Shown piece by piece: positions 21,861 to 35,043 of a stretch of DNA of 64,000 nt. The notes under the pieces were generated by a model that searched no databases, was not told the origin of the DNA, and was given only the letters and a program-made list of their open reading frames with translations. Source of the stretch: Hypericum androsaemum (taxonomy: Eukaryota; Streptophyta; Magnoliopsida; Malpighiales; Hypericaceae); the NCBI GenBank assembly GCA_963995505.1, contig OZ023190.1:17478092-17542091 (forward strand), given 5' to 3'. The first letter of the stretch is position 1. Each line of letters starts with the position of its first letter. The translations under genes were made by a program, and so were the position numbers.

Positions 21861-23012
21861 ATGATGATTCAGCTAGAAGTCATCTTTCTCCTAGTTTCTT
21901 ACTTCACCTCCCAAGCCGGAGCCCAAAACGGAACCAACTCCGATCCGACGCCGATCAAGCCACTCCACTCGAGCATCCTCTGGGTGATCGGCGTCATCTC
22001 GGCCGTCCTTTCCATGACATTTATGGTCCTTGCCTATGCCAAATGCTGCCAGAGATACCCACTTGACATAGTAGAGCTCAACGGGAACAATAATCTCCCT
22101 AGAAGCGGACGAGGAAGCGGACGAGGGCTGACGAGATCTTCGGGGATCGATCAGGCCGTGATCGATTCCCTTCCCTTCTTCACTTTCGTGTCCCTGAAAG
22201 GATCGAGACGAGGACTGGAATGCGCTGTTTGCTTGTCCAAGTTCGAGGAAACCGAGGTCCTTCGCTTGTTGCCCAAGTGCAACCACGCTTTCCACAGGAC
22301 CTGCATCGATAAGTGGCTACAGGGTCACTCTAGTTGCCCGCTCTGCAGGTTCAAGATCGACCCGAAGAAGATCGAGAGCTTCAACTCTTTCACGAGTTTG
22401 AGGTATTCCAGGGCGCTTTCGAATCTCACCGATGAGCCTGACGTGGAGATCTTCATCGAACGGGATCAGAGAAACCGGTATGGCGGGTCGTCCAGGTTCA
22501 GCTTCAACGTCGGAAGCATCAGCTTCGGCGACAAGCGAAGGAGGCAACAGGAATTGATGGTTGAAGCTAGTAGTAACAGTAAGAAGACGTTGCACAAGTT
22601 CAAGCACAAGATAATCGTATCGGATGTCGTTATCAAGAACCGGTGGAGCGACGTAAATTCTTCGGACATATTATTGCTGAGCGCCGAAATGCTCAGCGAC
22701 ATGTCGACGAGGAAAATGTCTGCTTCTGTCGATTTAAAATCCGCGGTTTCAGATGATATTAATGATCATCTTGATAATCACTCTGGGGAGAAGCGATCAA
22801 TGTCCGAAATTACACGAGTTTCGAGGATGAGTTCTGATAATTTGAGGGGCGCTCAAGATATCAAAGGGGAAGGATGCTCAAAGAAATATGCAAGAGAAGA
22901 GAGTATCCGGAGGCTTTGGTTGCCTATTGCGAAGCGAACCGTACATTGGCTGGCTAGTAGAGAAAACAAATTACAGGAATTGGAATACAAGAGGCATATT
23001 CCGGAGGTTTGA
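21861..23012 (+). CDS. ATL-type RING-H2 E3 ubiquitin ligase, ATL42/43-like
   Basis: The gene is intronless and encodes 383 residues, the usual ATL layout. A hydrophobic N-terminus (about residues 5-21) looks like a signal peptide, and residues 39-60 form a membrane segment. The GLD-type motif SGIDQAVIDSLPFF is at 94-107. The RING-H2 finger runs from C121 to C162, with all eight ligands present: C121, C124, C140, H142, H145, C148, C159 and C162; the W152 typical of ATLs is also present. The C-terminal 220 residues are Ser-rich and basic. Family members transfer ubiquitin from E2 enzymes to substrates from an endomembrane or plasma-membrane position and often respond to stress or hormones. The substrate cannot be read from sequence. 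The upstream of two adjacent ATG codons was chosen; the second would shorten the protein by one residue. Confidence 0.93.
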   Translation: MMIQLEVIFLLVSYFTSQAGAQNGTNSDPTPIKPLHSSILWVIGVISAVLSMTFMVLAYAKCCQRYPLDIVELNGNNNLPRSGRGSGRGLTRSSGIDQAVIDSLPFFTFVSLKGSRRGLECAVCLSKFEETEVLRLLPKCNHAFHRTCIDKWLQGHSSCPLCRFKIDPKKIESFNSFTSLRYSRALSNLTDEPDVEIFIERDQRNRYGGSSRFSFNVGSISFGDKRRRQQELMVEASSNSKKTLHKFKHKIIVSDVVIKNRWSDVNSSDILLLSAEMLSDMSTRKMSASVDLKSAVSDDINDHLDNHSGEKRSMSEITRVSRMSSDNLRGAQDIKGEGCSKKYAREESIRRLWLPIAKRTVHWLASRENKLQELEYKRHIPEV

Positions 23013-24279
23013 AATTCATAAGTAATTTTGGTAATTACGTTATTAGCAGCTGAGAATAATGTATTTGAAAATATGCTATGAATAACTTGGCATATTTCCC
23101 TGGTTTTTTGTTGTCGAATAGCATATGAATTTGAAAATCCCGAATAGGAACCGAAATTTGCATGTGCATGAAGTAGTGTTTCAGTTAAACCAACCCAAGG
23201 ATTCGGTTGTACAAGAGCCACGCTCCATTGCTAACATTAAGATCTGGTCACGGGAGCAACAGTTTCCAAAGTACTATGGACTATTATGAGTCTTTATATA
23301 CCAAGGCATTTCTTCTTGGCTAGTTTAGTTTTTGCAGCAATGTAGAGATTCCAATTTGGGTATCAAACAATTAAAAAATTTACTCATAAAAAAACCCAAA
23401 GGATAATTATACCATCTCTACTTAAAGTGAGCTATCAGATAGACACATATCAAAATTGCCTATGATAAGCTCTATCTATCTACATAATCCAAAAAACTAT
23501 CCCCGGCATACCAAACAATTACTTGAGAGTTGACTTATTGGAAAATGAAGACGAGAGGAATAACAATAAAAACCAGCACACCATGGTCCAATTCCAAAAA
23601 AAAAAATCAACTACTTGAGATCCATGATTAGGATTGTCTCAATTCCAAAAAAAAATTAATGCTAAAAAAATATAACAAATTAGCGGATTCACATTTTTTG
23701 CAATCAACACGGTCATTTGGTCTAAGAAATTTGGCACGTCCTGATTCAAATTGAACGGGATCAATTTCATAAATTAGCAATAAGGAGGATAAAACCAAAT
23801 ACACAATAAATCTTTTTTTTTTCAAATTACACAATGAATCTTCAACCTTCAGTTTTATATTTTGTTGTATTTCAAAAAAGTTAAAATCCCACGTAGAAAT
23901 TAGAATTCAACTTTCCTTCATCTATTCATTTGGGCTTTAATTTTAGAGGCCTGGACAATTATACCGACGCCTAACCAATTTTTCCAAATTCCAACTGATG
24001 TTTGTTTTGATTGTAAAAACGATTTTGCATCCGCCGGTCTCGCGCTATCCACACATTAGTTATATCAATTTTCCACCACCACCAAAATAATAAAATTGAA
24101 GATTCTAAAATTTGAAACATTCAAATGTGCTAAAAAAATTATTCACTAGCAAATTTCCATCACTTGTTGATTGATGTTGGCCAAAAGTCATAATCTAGTT
24201 CCAAAATTATTTTGTATATGCACATAAATATACTAGATCGACTAATCTGATCATCGAGACGATGATAAACTATTACTTG
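23013..24279. other. Intergenic between ATL and ankyrin genes
   Basis: The two genes are convergent, so this AT-rich stretch holds both 3' flanks. No repeat ends, ORF with family signature or RNA gene was seen. Confidence 0.5.
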
Positions 24280-27200
24280 TTAATACAAGTGGTAACCTCC
24301 CTTGTCGGAGCTATCAACATCCGAATTGGTGGACGAGTCGCCCTGGGTACCTCTTCTCATCATCTCCTCAACTCGACTAATGCTACTACCAGTAGGACTC
24401 TCGTTCTTCCTCTTATCCTTAATTCTCCTCCACTTCCACTTCCTAACCCAATGACCAGCCAACATAAACCCTAACCCAACGGTAATGGCCAATGTGCACC
24501 CTCCACCTATTCCGACAATCGCCACCGCCACCCACCGCGTGTCTCTGCCATGCGGGATTATCGCCCACATGGCGGCGAGGTACGCGGCCGCCATGAAGGA
24601 CATGGACAGCCACGTCACCTTGTGGGTAACCGCGAGCAGCTTCATCATTGACTTGCGCCTAAACGGCACAATGCTGACTAGGAAAATGACAATTCCAAGG
24701 GACGTAAATAAGGCCAAAATATTAAACACCAAAAACACCTTAAAAGCCGTGTGCCTCCCCAATAAGCTTTCCCCGTTGTCCTGGTTAAAACCTCCCGGAG
24801 GGTTTATCCCGGCCGCGAAGGTGACGGTGGCGATCAAGACCGCCCCGATGGTTATCGTGTTCCTCGCGTTGCGGACCCCCTCCGCCTGGTTCTCCAGCTG
24901 CTTCTCCCGCCGGCGACGGCGGCTCCGCCGTTGACGGTGGCGATCGGCCGGTGAGTCCGGCATTTTGTTGGGGGACAAGGATGTGCCTAGCGTTACCCTT
25001 GTGGTAGTTTCCTTGTCCACGATTACCAGTTGTGGAATGTCGCCGGAGTAGTTGCCGGGCGGCAGTTGCTCGGCCCTCTTGGCGCCGGCGTCTAGTAACG
25101 CCGGTAGAAGGAGGAGGGATCCCGAGTTGCTCATTTCGACGACGTCGAGTGCCGTTTGTCCTCTCTGGTTTATGACGTTTACGTCCACGCCAAGCTTCAA
25201 TAGGTACGTGACCATCTGATAACACAAACATTAATATATCATTTAGTGTATTCGGGAAATGACTAATTTAAATTCGAATTGATGATATACATAAATGATT
25301 GTTATTTATTATGAAATCATTTGTGCATAGTAAAATTTTCACAAAATCGATCTGTTTTTTTAATGTTAAAATCGAACAATTAGCTTGACTACTTTGGGTC
25401 AAGTGGGATCAAAATGTGGAAAACTTTGGCAAAGCCGTGGAAATATAGCTTGCACACCCATCACTTTTTAACGAAGCTTGTATTAATTTAAAGAAATTTG
25501 TTTATTATGGCCAATAATTAGTTCCCAATTGGAATACGCAAACTCTATTATTGCTGCAAGAAAGTTCTTTTCTTTTTTAAAAAAAAGCTGCTCAAGGCGT
25601 CAAGTAATTGGACGTTAATTATCTCAAGAGGCAGACGGACTATAATTCTTTTTCCCAAAAATTAATATAGTAGAAAACAATAATATATTCAAAGAAAGAT
25701 TAACAAGCACTTATAACAACAGGAAAAATAGTTGTTTTAATTTAATTAAAAATATCAAATTCTAATTCTTGAACATAGTGTTTTTAAATAATTGTTGAAT
25801 TTTTTTTTTTATCATTCAAAAGTCATTTCGAAACAGTATTAGTTGCTCTTAACAATTAAGTACTTACCGAGCTCAGTTTCCCGGCGGTAGCCAAATGCAA
25901 GACCGTGTTACCGTCGTTGTCCTGCTTATTAACAAGCTTGGTGATGTCCAGCGTCTCGGCGAGGTACTTGACGGCTCCAAACTGGTTGTTTCTGACACCG
26001 AGATGGAGCACCGTCTCGCCGTCGTCAGTGACCACCTCGGCGGCGTCGCGGCCGACGGAGAGTATCTCGTCGATGATGTTCACCCTCCCTTTGGCGGCGG
26101 CCCAGTGCAATGGCGTCCGGCCGGAGTTGTCTTGCAATGAGGAGAGCTCGTCGTCGAGGCTGAGGAGCTCCCTGGTCGTGTCCAAGTGGCCCCTGGTGCA
26201 GGATATGTGCAGTGGGGTGTACCCGTTTCGGTCCTTCTTCCATCCGAAGTCGGGTCGGGCTCTTAAGATTTGCTTAACGATTTCTACCAAAATAAGTTGA
26301 GAGAATTAAGGATGCATTATTTACTATAAAAATCGGGTACCAAAACTAGTAAAATTCGAACTCAAAACAATTTTACATAAATTTTAGATTTTTACCACTT
26401 GGATTATTTAGTGCAAAACCAAGATTTTAAAAAATGCGATTTGATCGATAATCTTACTAGGACTAAACTTGGGTCAAATAAAATAAAAAAATAAACAAGT
26501 CGTTATCTACTAAATTAACTGGTTAGACGGGTCATCTCACTTGGTTGGCCTCGTTAGTTAGACAAAAAGAGTAAAAATCTTTTATTTTGAAAAAATATAT
26601 TTTAGATTTTATTAAAATGGAGGTGATTGATTTATGGTTTATGCTTGTAAATTATAACGTTTCCAATAAAATAAAATAATATTTATAATTATTTGATGTT
26701 TTATTATTACATATAATTGAACTGATAATCGGGAAAAATCACGGGTGACCCTCCTATTATTTTTTAAAGCATTGCACAAAACCACATAAACTCGCTAGTT
26801 ATCTCAAACATCAGGCATTATAACGTTAGGTATGACTGAATTTTACCTGCATGCCCCCCAGAAGCCGCAGCATGAAGCGAACTAGTCAACGAGTCAACTT
26901 CCAGCATGAGCAACCGGGGAAAGCCAAGCAGGTACTCCACCACGTCAACGTGGCCGCGTTGACCGGCCACGAACAGGCCACTCTCGCCGTCCCGGTTCAC
27001 CCCAAAAACCACTCCCGGTTCGGCCTCAACCAGAAGTCTCACCATCTCCCCCCTCCCTTCCCTGCAGGCCTCGTGGAACGGCGTCTCCAGTTTCTCGTTG
27101 ACGGAGGAGGCCATCTCCGGCCGCAGCTTCACCAACTCCCGGGCAAACTCCGCGTGCCCGACACGCGCCACCAGGTGCAGGACCGTGGACGTGGACCCCA

Positions 27201-27324
27201 CCGGCACCGGCTGGTCGATGATGTCCGGATCTTGCTGGGTTAGGGCCAGGAAGGTGGAGACGTCTCCCTTCATGGCGATCTCTTGGAGCTGCCGCTCCAT
27301 GCTACGGGCTTGATGAGCTGGCAT
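24280..27324 (-). CDS. Ankyrin-repeat PGG-domain membrane protein (BDA1/ITN1-like)
   Basis: Three exons, 26847-27324, 25868-26283 and 24280-25215, join with GT-AG introns and matching phases to give 609 residues. The N-terminal two thirds are ankyrin repeats, seen as STVLHLVARVGHAEFARELV, TPFHEACREGRGEMVRLLV, GYTPLHISCTRGHLDTTREL, GRTPLHWAAAKGRVNIIDEI and GNTVLHLA. A basic Arg-rich linker (about residues 390-402) follows. The PGG domain begins near residue 413 with RNARNTITIGAVLIATVTFA and contains GINPPGG at 434-440. About four hydrophobic segments lie between residues 419 and 560, and the tail is Ser/Asp-rich. Relatives are plasma-membrane proteins in salt-stress, salicylate and immune signalling. 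The function of this copy is inferred only from family. The start is the first ATG of the open first exon. Confidence 0.9.
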
Positions 27325-27811
27325 TCGATTTTATATCTGAAAATTTATTAGATTGATTAATTCAGTTTGAAATTTTGACGACTGTTTGTGTCTGGCTATA
27401 TGGGTTTCGATGAATGGGGAGTGGAGAAATTATGAAAATGGTTATGTAGAGAGATGCATTGGGAGGGGGTATTATAAATAACTAATATTGCTTGGATTTA
27501 TTTAAGTTGTGAAAAATGTTATCAATTATTTGTGGTGGAAATAGCTGCTGGGAGAAGACTTTCAAGTCGTCGGAGTGATTGGGTTCTGGAGTGGTATAGG
27601 AAATAAATATACGCGATTCGATTGAAAAGGAGGTCGAATAACACACGTGTCATAAAAACTTAATTAAAAGTATTAGTTTTTTAAAATGTCGGTATCCAAT
27701 CCTATTACATTTTTTCTACATATAAATCAAATTTATCGACCAATCTTTTTTTGCATAGTATTCTCAACACACTCCTTTAAAAAAGGTTGTCTCACAACAA
27801 CAATCAACAAG

Positions 27812-27945
27812 ATTATAAATTTTGACTTCACAAACGTATGATGACACATAATTGGTGCGAAGACAACAATAAAATAAAATTATAAATTTTGACTTAACAA
27901 ATGTATGATAACACTTAATTCGTGCGAAGACAATAATAGATCTTG
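27812..27945. repeat. Two tandem copies of a 67-bp unit
   Basis: The sequence attataaattttgac...gtgcgaagacaa starts at 27812 and again at 27879, with a few differences. It lies upstream of the ankyrin gene. The rest of 27,325-28,483 shows no gene; one open reading from 28156 starts with TTG and has no family match. Confidence 0.75.
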
Positions 27946-28483
27946 AGATCAACTCATTCTATAATATGTTAAAATTTTCATATTCAATCTACTAAATTGT
28001 GTCGTTTGATATGTTTGGCTGATATCATTTGTGTCATAAATTCTGTCGTTGAAATCATATGACTATGCTGTTGATTTTTTGCGGTACCAAAATTATTTAA
28101 AGGTGCTAAAATTTCACCAATGAAATTAAACGCGCCAGACTAACAACTTTTTCTTTTGGCGGATCAAGGCTCGCAACTTAAACATATTGCAGTTTGCGAT
28201 TACGGCGTTTCACTTGTAACTCGAGACCTAGAAGCTCATACTTCTGGAAGAAACCGGGAGGCGCAGCCGCGCAGGTACTTTCCACCAGTACTGCAACCAC
28301 CGCGTAGTTTCTATGGAGATTCTATTTCCTCGGATTCGATATTATTCGAGTCTAAATATCACTTATATTACTTACGAAACGACAAAGTCTGGGGTCCATT
28401 TATACATTTAAAGAGTCGGCATGGAGGCTCGCGACCGTACGTACGAGACAACCTTTAAGTAGAAAAATTCCCAACAGATACCT

Positions 28484-29319
28484 GGGTTTTTTAAAAAAAA
28501 ATAGGCAAAAAATTTAGATATATTTTCTAAATAGGCAAAATTTTAATATATTCTTAAAATAGGCAAAAAAAATTTTAAAAATGGGTTACGACCCACATAG
28601 AGATCGTCACACCAATTTAATAAAAAAAAATTGAGGCGACCCAACAGTAGGTCGCCTCCGTGTCTTTTTTTTTAATTTTGGTCGATCGAACTCGATCGGC
28701 TTTTGACTTCAAACGAATTTTCGACATCGTTACACTCCGTATTTGGAAAAGTTATAAACTATAAAGTTGTAGATATACGTCTCAGCTTTGCACATCAACT
28801 TGAATCAACTCAATCAGAATCCGGAGTAAATGTGAGATACATACCTACAACTTTGTAGTTTGTAACTTTTCCAAATAGGGAGTGTAACAATGTTGAAAAT
28901 TTGTTTGAAGTCAAAAGCCGATCGAGTTCGATCGACTGATTTCGGTTGAGAGACACAAATTTTTACTCCAGAGATCCGATTGAGTTGATTCAAATTTTTA
29001 TGCAAAGCTGAGATATATATCTACAACTTTATAGTTTATAACTTTTCCAAATACGGAGTGTAACGATATCAAAAAATTGTTTGAAGTCAAAAGCCGATCG
29101 AGTTTGATCGACCGAAATTTAAAAAAAAAGTCAGGGAGACGACCTACTATTGGGTCGCCTCCATTATTTTTTTATTAAATTGGTGTGACGACCCCTATGT
29201 GGGTCGTCACCTTTTTTTAATTTTTATTAAATTTTTACCTATTTTAAGAATATATTAAGTTTTTACCTATTTAATAAATATATCTAAGTTTCTTTTGACT
29301 ATTTTAGGGAAAAAAACCC
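28484..29319. mobile_element. Foldback element (836 bp) with long inverted arms and 5-bp flank repeat
   Basis: Arms of about 345 bp (28484-28830 and 28965-29319) are reverse complements of each other, beginning gggtttttt and ending aaaaaaccc. The centre (28835-28945) carries a third copy of the inner arm motif (aacttttccaaat...gagtgtaac...gaagtcaaaagccgatcgag). The pentamer TACCT occurs directly outside both ends (28479-28483 and 29320-29324). There is no coding sequence. The whole unit can fold into a long hairpin. The superfamily is unclear. Confidence 0.8.
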
Positions 29320-29324
29320 TACCT

Positions 29325-32061
29325 ACTTGCATCGCATCTTCAGTTTGTTTTTTTGTTAATCTAATCTCGCACGGCATCTCCGGTGGTTATTTTAAACACA
29401 TGCAGTAAACTAGCTCGTCCAACGACTAATTATATCCGAGTTTAAATTATTAAAAATATGTTAATATTAAATATTTGTTAGTATAATTTTATCATTTTTA
29501 AATTACTATCGTAATTACTCTATTTTTGAGATAGTTTTTATCCCATTGAATTTTGGCATCGCAAAGTTTTAATTTGACCCGCGACCGTAATATGTACACA
29601 ACCGTGGGCCAAATAAAAGGAGTCGAGTGGACCATCGCAGAATTTTGCCATCGCAAGAGAGGATTCTATATTTGTAGTATGTATTATGTATTTTGTTTTG
29701 CATTCATTTTTCTCTCCTTTATGTGAGCTTCGAGGCATTTGCCGGAAAAGAAATTTCGTGGGGGTTTCGTGTCGGATTAATAAAAGGAGTCGAGTGGGAT
29801 CCATCCATCCATCCAATCGGCGGTGTGAAATGAACGCTCAGCAACTACGTCAGCGGAGAGGAGGACGCTCTAAATGTCAAACAGCTTCCTGTGCCTGTAG
29901 GCCATGACCATGATCTTTGTTGGCAATGGCATGGATAACATGGAACATGATTGGCTAAGTGCGAATGTAGAGAATCCTATCAGAACTCCGATCTAAAATA
30001 TATTAGAGCGAGAGAAATATGATGTGTGATCTCCTGTGAAATCTATGTTACACTCTTTTTTTTTTGAACCGGCAAAAAAATATAGAACATTATTAAAAAG
30101 ATAGTGTGCCTATTGATTGACAATAGAAAACTACTAAAAGTTGAATAATATCGGTTCAATTTAACAATAATTCTTCTACTAATATATTTTTTCCTTAAAA
30201 CTTGCAACGCGGAAATCTCATTAAATTTTTTTAAATATTTTATCACTTGGTTTTCGACACGAACAAACCTGGCAATCCACCAACGAGTGACCCATCTCAG
30301 TAAGCCCAATGGTCTTTCCACTCCCAGCTTGCCAGAGCAGGCCCATACAATCGTGCCGGATTCATCAAGGGGCCCCAGCGAAAGGTTCTGCAGCTTGGAT
30401 GTTACTTAAAAGCTCCCACGACGAACCCAACAAGTATTGGGCCTACCCCATCCATGGACCCAACAAGCAATGTAACATTTTCGACCTGTCCACAACCTAT
30501 CGGGTCCAAATTTGTTTAAACTTCGATTTTACTAACGTGACATGAGATAGAATCACAATAGATTACGAGATAACCGGGTTTTGTTATTATTATTTTTGGT
30601 TTAAGCCGTGGCTGGGGTGCAATCAAAGGCCAAAATTGTTACCATCCCACTGCGACAAAAGCTGAATTAGTTGTCGAAACTTCACTCACGGGATGGCATC
30701 TTCGATATCAAGTGGGTATATTCCCTCGGAATTGAGTTTTGTGTCATACATTCCCTCCTTTCTATCAATTCAATGCCATGTTCATACCCATGCGTCTTTT
30801 ACATTTGCATAGTAAACTGTCACTTTCCGCCAAAACAAAAATATATTTGAATTATCGTTTTTAAAAAATACAAGATTTTAAAAACACCCCTAACAGCCAA
30901 ATGTATGGCCACTTTGTCAAAATTGGGATCCCACTGAGGATCGTTTGGGTATAGAAAAATCGTAGATTGGAATATCGTAACACGGATCGCAAGATTCCAC
31001 CAAATAGGCAAAATTATAGAAATAGCTAAGAAAAATAAACTTAACATAAATTTTTATTAATTTAATCATAAGTCATAAACACTCATTGTCTCAAATATCA
31101 TCTAAAAACATAATTCTCTCAAACATCATCTAAATTTTTTTAATTCAACAAAGCATTCAAGTCAGGTTGCTCAAGTATTCACTTAGATTACAAAATTATG
31201 AGAACCAAAGACGGAGACCGACTTACATCCCTCTCTTGATCTTATTTAATTCCTTCTTATTTTTCCTTTGGAATGCGGATAAATACCTTATATTTATAGT
31301 ACACACTATTAAGGTTTACACTGATTTAAACTATTAAGGAAATACCACATATCTTTAAAATAATCAGCAAACTTCTAGGAAACACCAAATATGATTTTAA
31401 AAAAGAAACACAAAAAATATTCACTAAATCTTTCGCAGGGAGGGAATTAGTTGAAACAATTTTTGTGATCTTAATCGCAGATCTTGCAATCTTACGATTA
31501 TACTCGGCAATCGCACCGATCCGTTCAACATTAAGATCTTCCATGTGATCCAACACGATAAAATAATGACGACTCGTAATATCTTGCGATCTTACGATTA
31601 TAATCGTGATTCTGACAATCTTAGTATCACCTATTTCGATTGTCTGTTTGATGAGCTTTAAGCCAAAAGTACTAAAAACGAAATACTTAAAACCTCATTG
31701 TAGTTTGGCCGAAAAATAAAGTCGGGAGGAGGGAGCGGTCGTCTAGGCTTCCGGACGGACGCACAGACAGTCAAATTGGAATGAAGCGCAATTAGTCGAC
31801 CTGAGAAAGACGACCGGTCACCCGCAATGACTCACCCGTCAAATAGTCCATCCACACTTGTTGCACAATTGTAGTTTTCAAGATTCGAACCGTGTCACGA
31901 ACTAAAGTCTCAAATTCCCGTCCCAACTTTTACTATTTGAATCAAATCACAAGAGTCGGTCTAGTTCACCTCCATCCAATCTGAATTAGTAGTTTATTAC
32001 ACACAGAAGCATATTCATGCACTTCCTAGTTCCTAGGATGCACATATCACATTTTGTATGT
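29325..32061. other. Intergenic, no gene recognised
   Basis: This is AT-rich non-coding sequence. Between about 30,940 and 31,630 the motif 'gatcgcaagat' and its complement 'atcttgcgatc' recur near both ends, which may mark another decayed inverted-repeat element, but the ends could not be fixed. No family-bearing ORF is present. Confidence 0.4.
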
Positions 32062-34062
32062 TCAGTTGGAATGAGAATTAAGCAAGAACTCTATCCCCTT
32101 AATCCACATTTGCTTATCAGCATCACTCCTGCACTCAAACTCTATCACTCTGTCGGCCGTTCTTATTCCGAAGTACGCTCTTTGATCGCCGCTGCACCAC
32201 TCGTCCTGCTCCCTTCCGGGCCAAGCTGGAACGTCGCTGTAGACCCCCAACACCACACCTGCAACCACATTACGTTCGTCGAACTGATCATGTCGACATT
32301 CGACGAACAAGTTAGTCCAATGTGTCCTGTTGAAGACTTTGCTTACATTTTTTCTTCTTTGTGAAAGTTCTTGCCATATGCTTGCTTTTCATCTTAGCCA
32401 TCACCTGCCAGTTGGAGTTGATGCTGAAGGAAACTTGCTTCCAATGAAGATCCCCTGCATTAAAAACAATGAATCACTCACGAGTTCGCGATACACGAAT
32501 GATTTAAGTCGGGTAATTAGCAAACAATGCGAAAACGTGATCAACCTTTTCGGGTGCGCTTCAGAAGCTCTCCCCCACTAGTCACCATGTCCAACGCAGC
32601 TGAAACATTGAATTCTTTGTCATCTTCACTCTTTTTCTCCCCCAAAGCAAAGGCTGCACTTCCCTTCTGGAGCCTCGCCCTCAGGGTAGCTGCTCCGCGC
32701 AACGCTACAATTACAGATGCATTTCTAAGTGCAAAGACCATCTACTCGTTGCTTTAAGATTGCGGACGACGTGTTATTTTCGTACCTGTGGCTGCTCCGG
32801 CTGTTAGGGTCATGATATCTCCGTTACTCCTTGCATTTACAGCAGAGTTTACGACGGCCAGGATTTGATCATGATCAGCTCCCATGTCCTCTGCGATTTC
32901 GATGCAGTGGGAAGCTACAAGAGCTGCTGCAGATGCCATGGCGGCCGAACACTTGGAAGATGCCTTCCCTTTCGTTGCTTCGAGTTCCGCGGAGACCGCA
33001 TTCGATGCTGCCAACGCTGCTACGGCTGCTGCCACCCCTGCCACCGACACGGCCGCGTGAACTTGAGCGTTGTGGGTCCTCATTTCCTGCTTCTTTCTTT
33101 CCTTCTGGTCCTTCAACCACCTTCCCATTGTTCTCCCTTTCATTATGCTCTTGTACAGCTGCAGAAAAACAAAGGGTCAATTAGGAAGAAAAGGATTCGT
33201 TATCCGAAATTCGTACATTAGACCGGTTTTGAGGATTCCATACCCCACTTCTCAGCAACTGTTGGTTTGAAAGAAATTCAGGGTTGAGTGCCTGATGAAG
33301 GAAGAACAACTCCTGCGCGCAATTCGCTATGCGTCACTTAAAGGGTTCGGATACGGAGATTCTAACGTGATGTAATATAAGTTACCTTAAGTTCTTCACT
33401 GTCTCTTGGAGAGATTGGAGGGCTACCAGTACCACCACAAGACAATTGCTGGAGAAACATAACATCAATTTCGTAAATTAATAAGCAAAGCACGAAAGAA
33501 ACATAAGAACAAGAACAAAAGGATGGCTAGTTAAGCGGGACTTTACGGATTCTTTTGAAGCAGCAGAATTGGGATCCTTGGCCTCTTCCTGAGTATGAGA
33601 AGAACAAAAGGATGGCCTGTGAAGCGTACTAGTGTCAGGATCCAGATGAGTGTTAGAGAGAGCTTTAGAGAGCTCCATGGCCGAGACGCTCCATGATCTT
33701 GCAAGAAACTCCATCGACTCTGTAGGGGTCTCGGGTGCACCGGAAGATGACAATGGAAGCTGCCAACTTGCCGGGACATTTTCGTCTATGTGCTCCAGCT
33801 TCTGTGACAGGCTCTTGGAGCTGCATGAGCTCACTACAAGAGAGAACGCTGTTAAAATCTTCGTGTCCAAAGATAGGTGGATTTTCCATATCAGCGATGT
33901 GGTAATTTCGATATTCGCAATTAGTACTCTGTTAAGAACCCTTATTACAAGCAAGCTAGCTAATACTATATACACACACAAGTACCTATAGGGTCCGAAA
34001 AGCTTACCCCTAACTGGGCTATCTTCACTTGGTTCAGGCTGGCTTTTGGTGCAACTTCTCAT
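32062..34062 (-). CDS. VAN3-binding / FORKED-like protein (DUF828 plus plant PH domain)
   Basis: Eight exons join with consistent phases to 436 residues: 34008-34062, 33547-33833, 33386-33448, 33244-33312, 32786-33158, 32546-32704, 32347-32454 and 32062-32258. The DUF828 hallmark [20 protein letters not shown] is at residues 57-76. A central block follows with [38 protein letters not shown] and the Ala-rich [16 protein letters not shown], then [16 protein letters not shown] and [13 protein letters not shown]. The C-terminal PH-like domain (from about residue 336) reads [20 protein letters not shown]...[15 protein letters not shown]...[16 protein letters not shown]. Relatives bind the ARF-GAP VAN3/SFC and act at the trans-Golgi network in vein patterning and auxin transport; that role is inferred here. 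The acceptor of the last exon and all donors are canonical. The length is in the family range. Confidence 0.9.
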
Positions 34063-35043
34063 GCTGGTTTGCTGCAGGAAACAAGGTGAAGGGAAATTGT
34101 TGGATATTTAACGCGAGAATTTTGAAGTGGGAGCTGAGTTTCTTTATTCCGGAAAACGTGAAAGTGAGGGTAGTGGTAGCACTATATCCTGTCTCATGAC
34201 CGGCCCTTTTTCGAGCAGATTTTATTTAGGAGACATTTTTTTTAGTTAATAAAATTTAGGCATGTTGGCCTAAATTTCGGAGCTCTAGACGGCATTGAGT
34301 TTTGTTCTTCTTTCCAAATAAAATTTTGCTATTTTCGTAAGGGGTGAGAATTGACCCACCGACCCTTGGAAAAGGGGGCAGGACCCGTTACCATCCTACC
34401 TACCTTGTATTGGTATTTAGGAGACACTTTACATATGAACTTAAGTAATTTGATGTATTATCCATATGAACTAAGTACATTTTTTTCTCGGATAAATATC
34501 ATGGGAGAATTCGAAGAATAAGCATGTTTGACGTGGAAAAATTTCAGGATGGATCACCTCCTGGATAATTTCTGAGAATGCATGTGTTTGAATACAAATA
34601 TACTGAAAAATATACGTATTGATCTGTCCATATGATTCGAGTCATTTCCAAAATTTTATTAAGTGAATATAAGTTTGTAGATGGTCCCCTTCTAATCAAA
34701 GTTGTTTGCGCTTTTTATTTCCCACTGTTTTAGTGTTCTATGCATGATGAAGAGAGGAAGAGGTAAGGATCAGCTTTCTTGAGCGGCGGGAACCATGATT
34801 GCCCAACTTCTCTTTTTATCACCACTATCAGCCTAATCAAAGGAACTGGGCCATCCACCTTGGATGTTGAATTCGATAGAGTACTGGCACAATTTAAATA
34901 CCAATTTTTGTTTCTCAAGCATCGAATGTTCAAACTTCATTCGGATCATCAACTTTTGTGTTGTGTCGCGATAATTTTTTTTGTCAAGTAACAATATATC
35001 AACTATTAATTTTTTTAATAAAATTGAGTAGAGAAAAATGCAA
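34063..35043. other. Intergenic, 5' flank of the FORKED-like gene
   Basis: This holds the upstream flank of the minus-strand gene; no further gene or repeat end is recognised. The 200 bases nearest the start codon contain no clear TATA element that can be asserted. Confidence 0.4.

Noticed and set aside
24485..24934. Plus-strand 149-codon open reading
   Set aside because: It is antisense to the last exon of the ankyrin/PGG gene, which has a clear family assignment and matching splice phases.
28156..28458. 100-codon plus-strand open reading
   Set aside because: It starts with TTG, has no recognisable motif, and lies in transposon-rich DNA; not supported as a gene.
30940..31630. Possible further inverted-repeat element with gatcgcaagat motifs
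   Set aside because: Matches are short and the ends could not be placed.
32831..33221. Two overlapping plus-strand open readings of 117-118 codons
   Set aside because: They lie antisense to the Ala-rich exon of the FORKED-like gene and are composition-driven.
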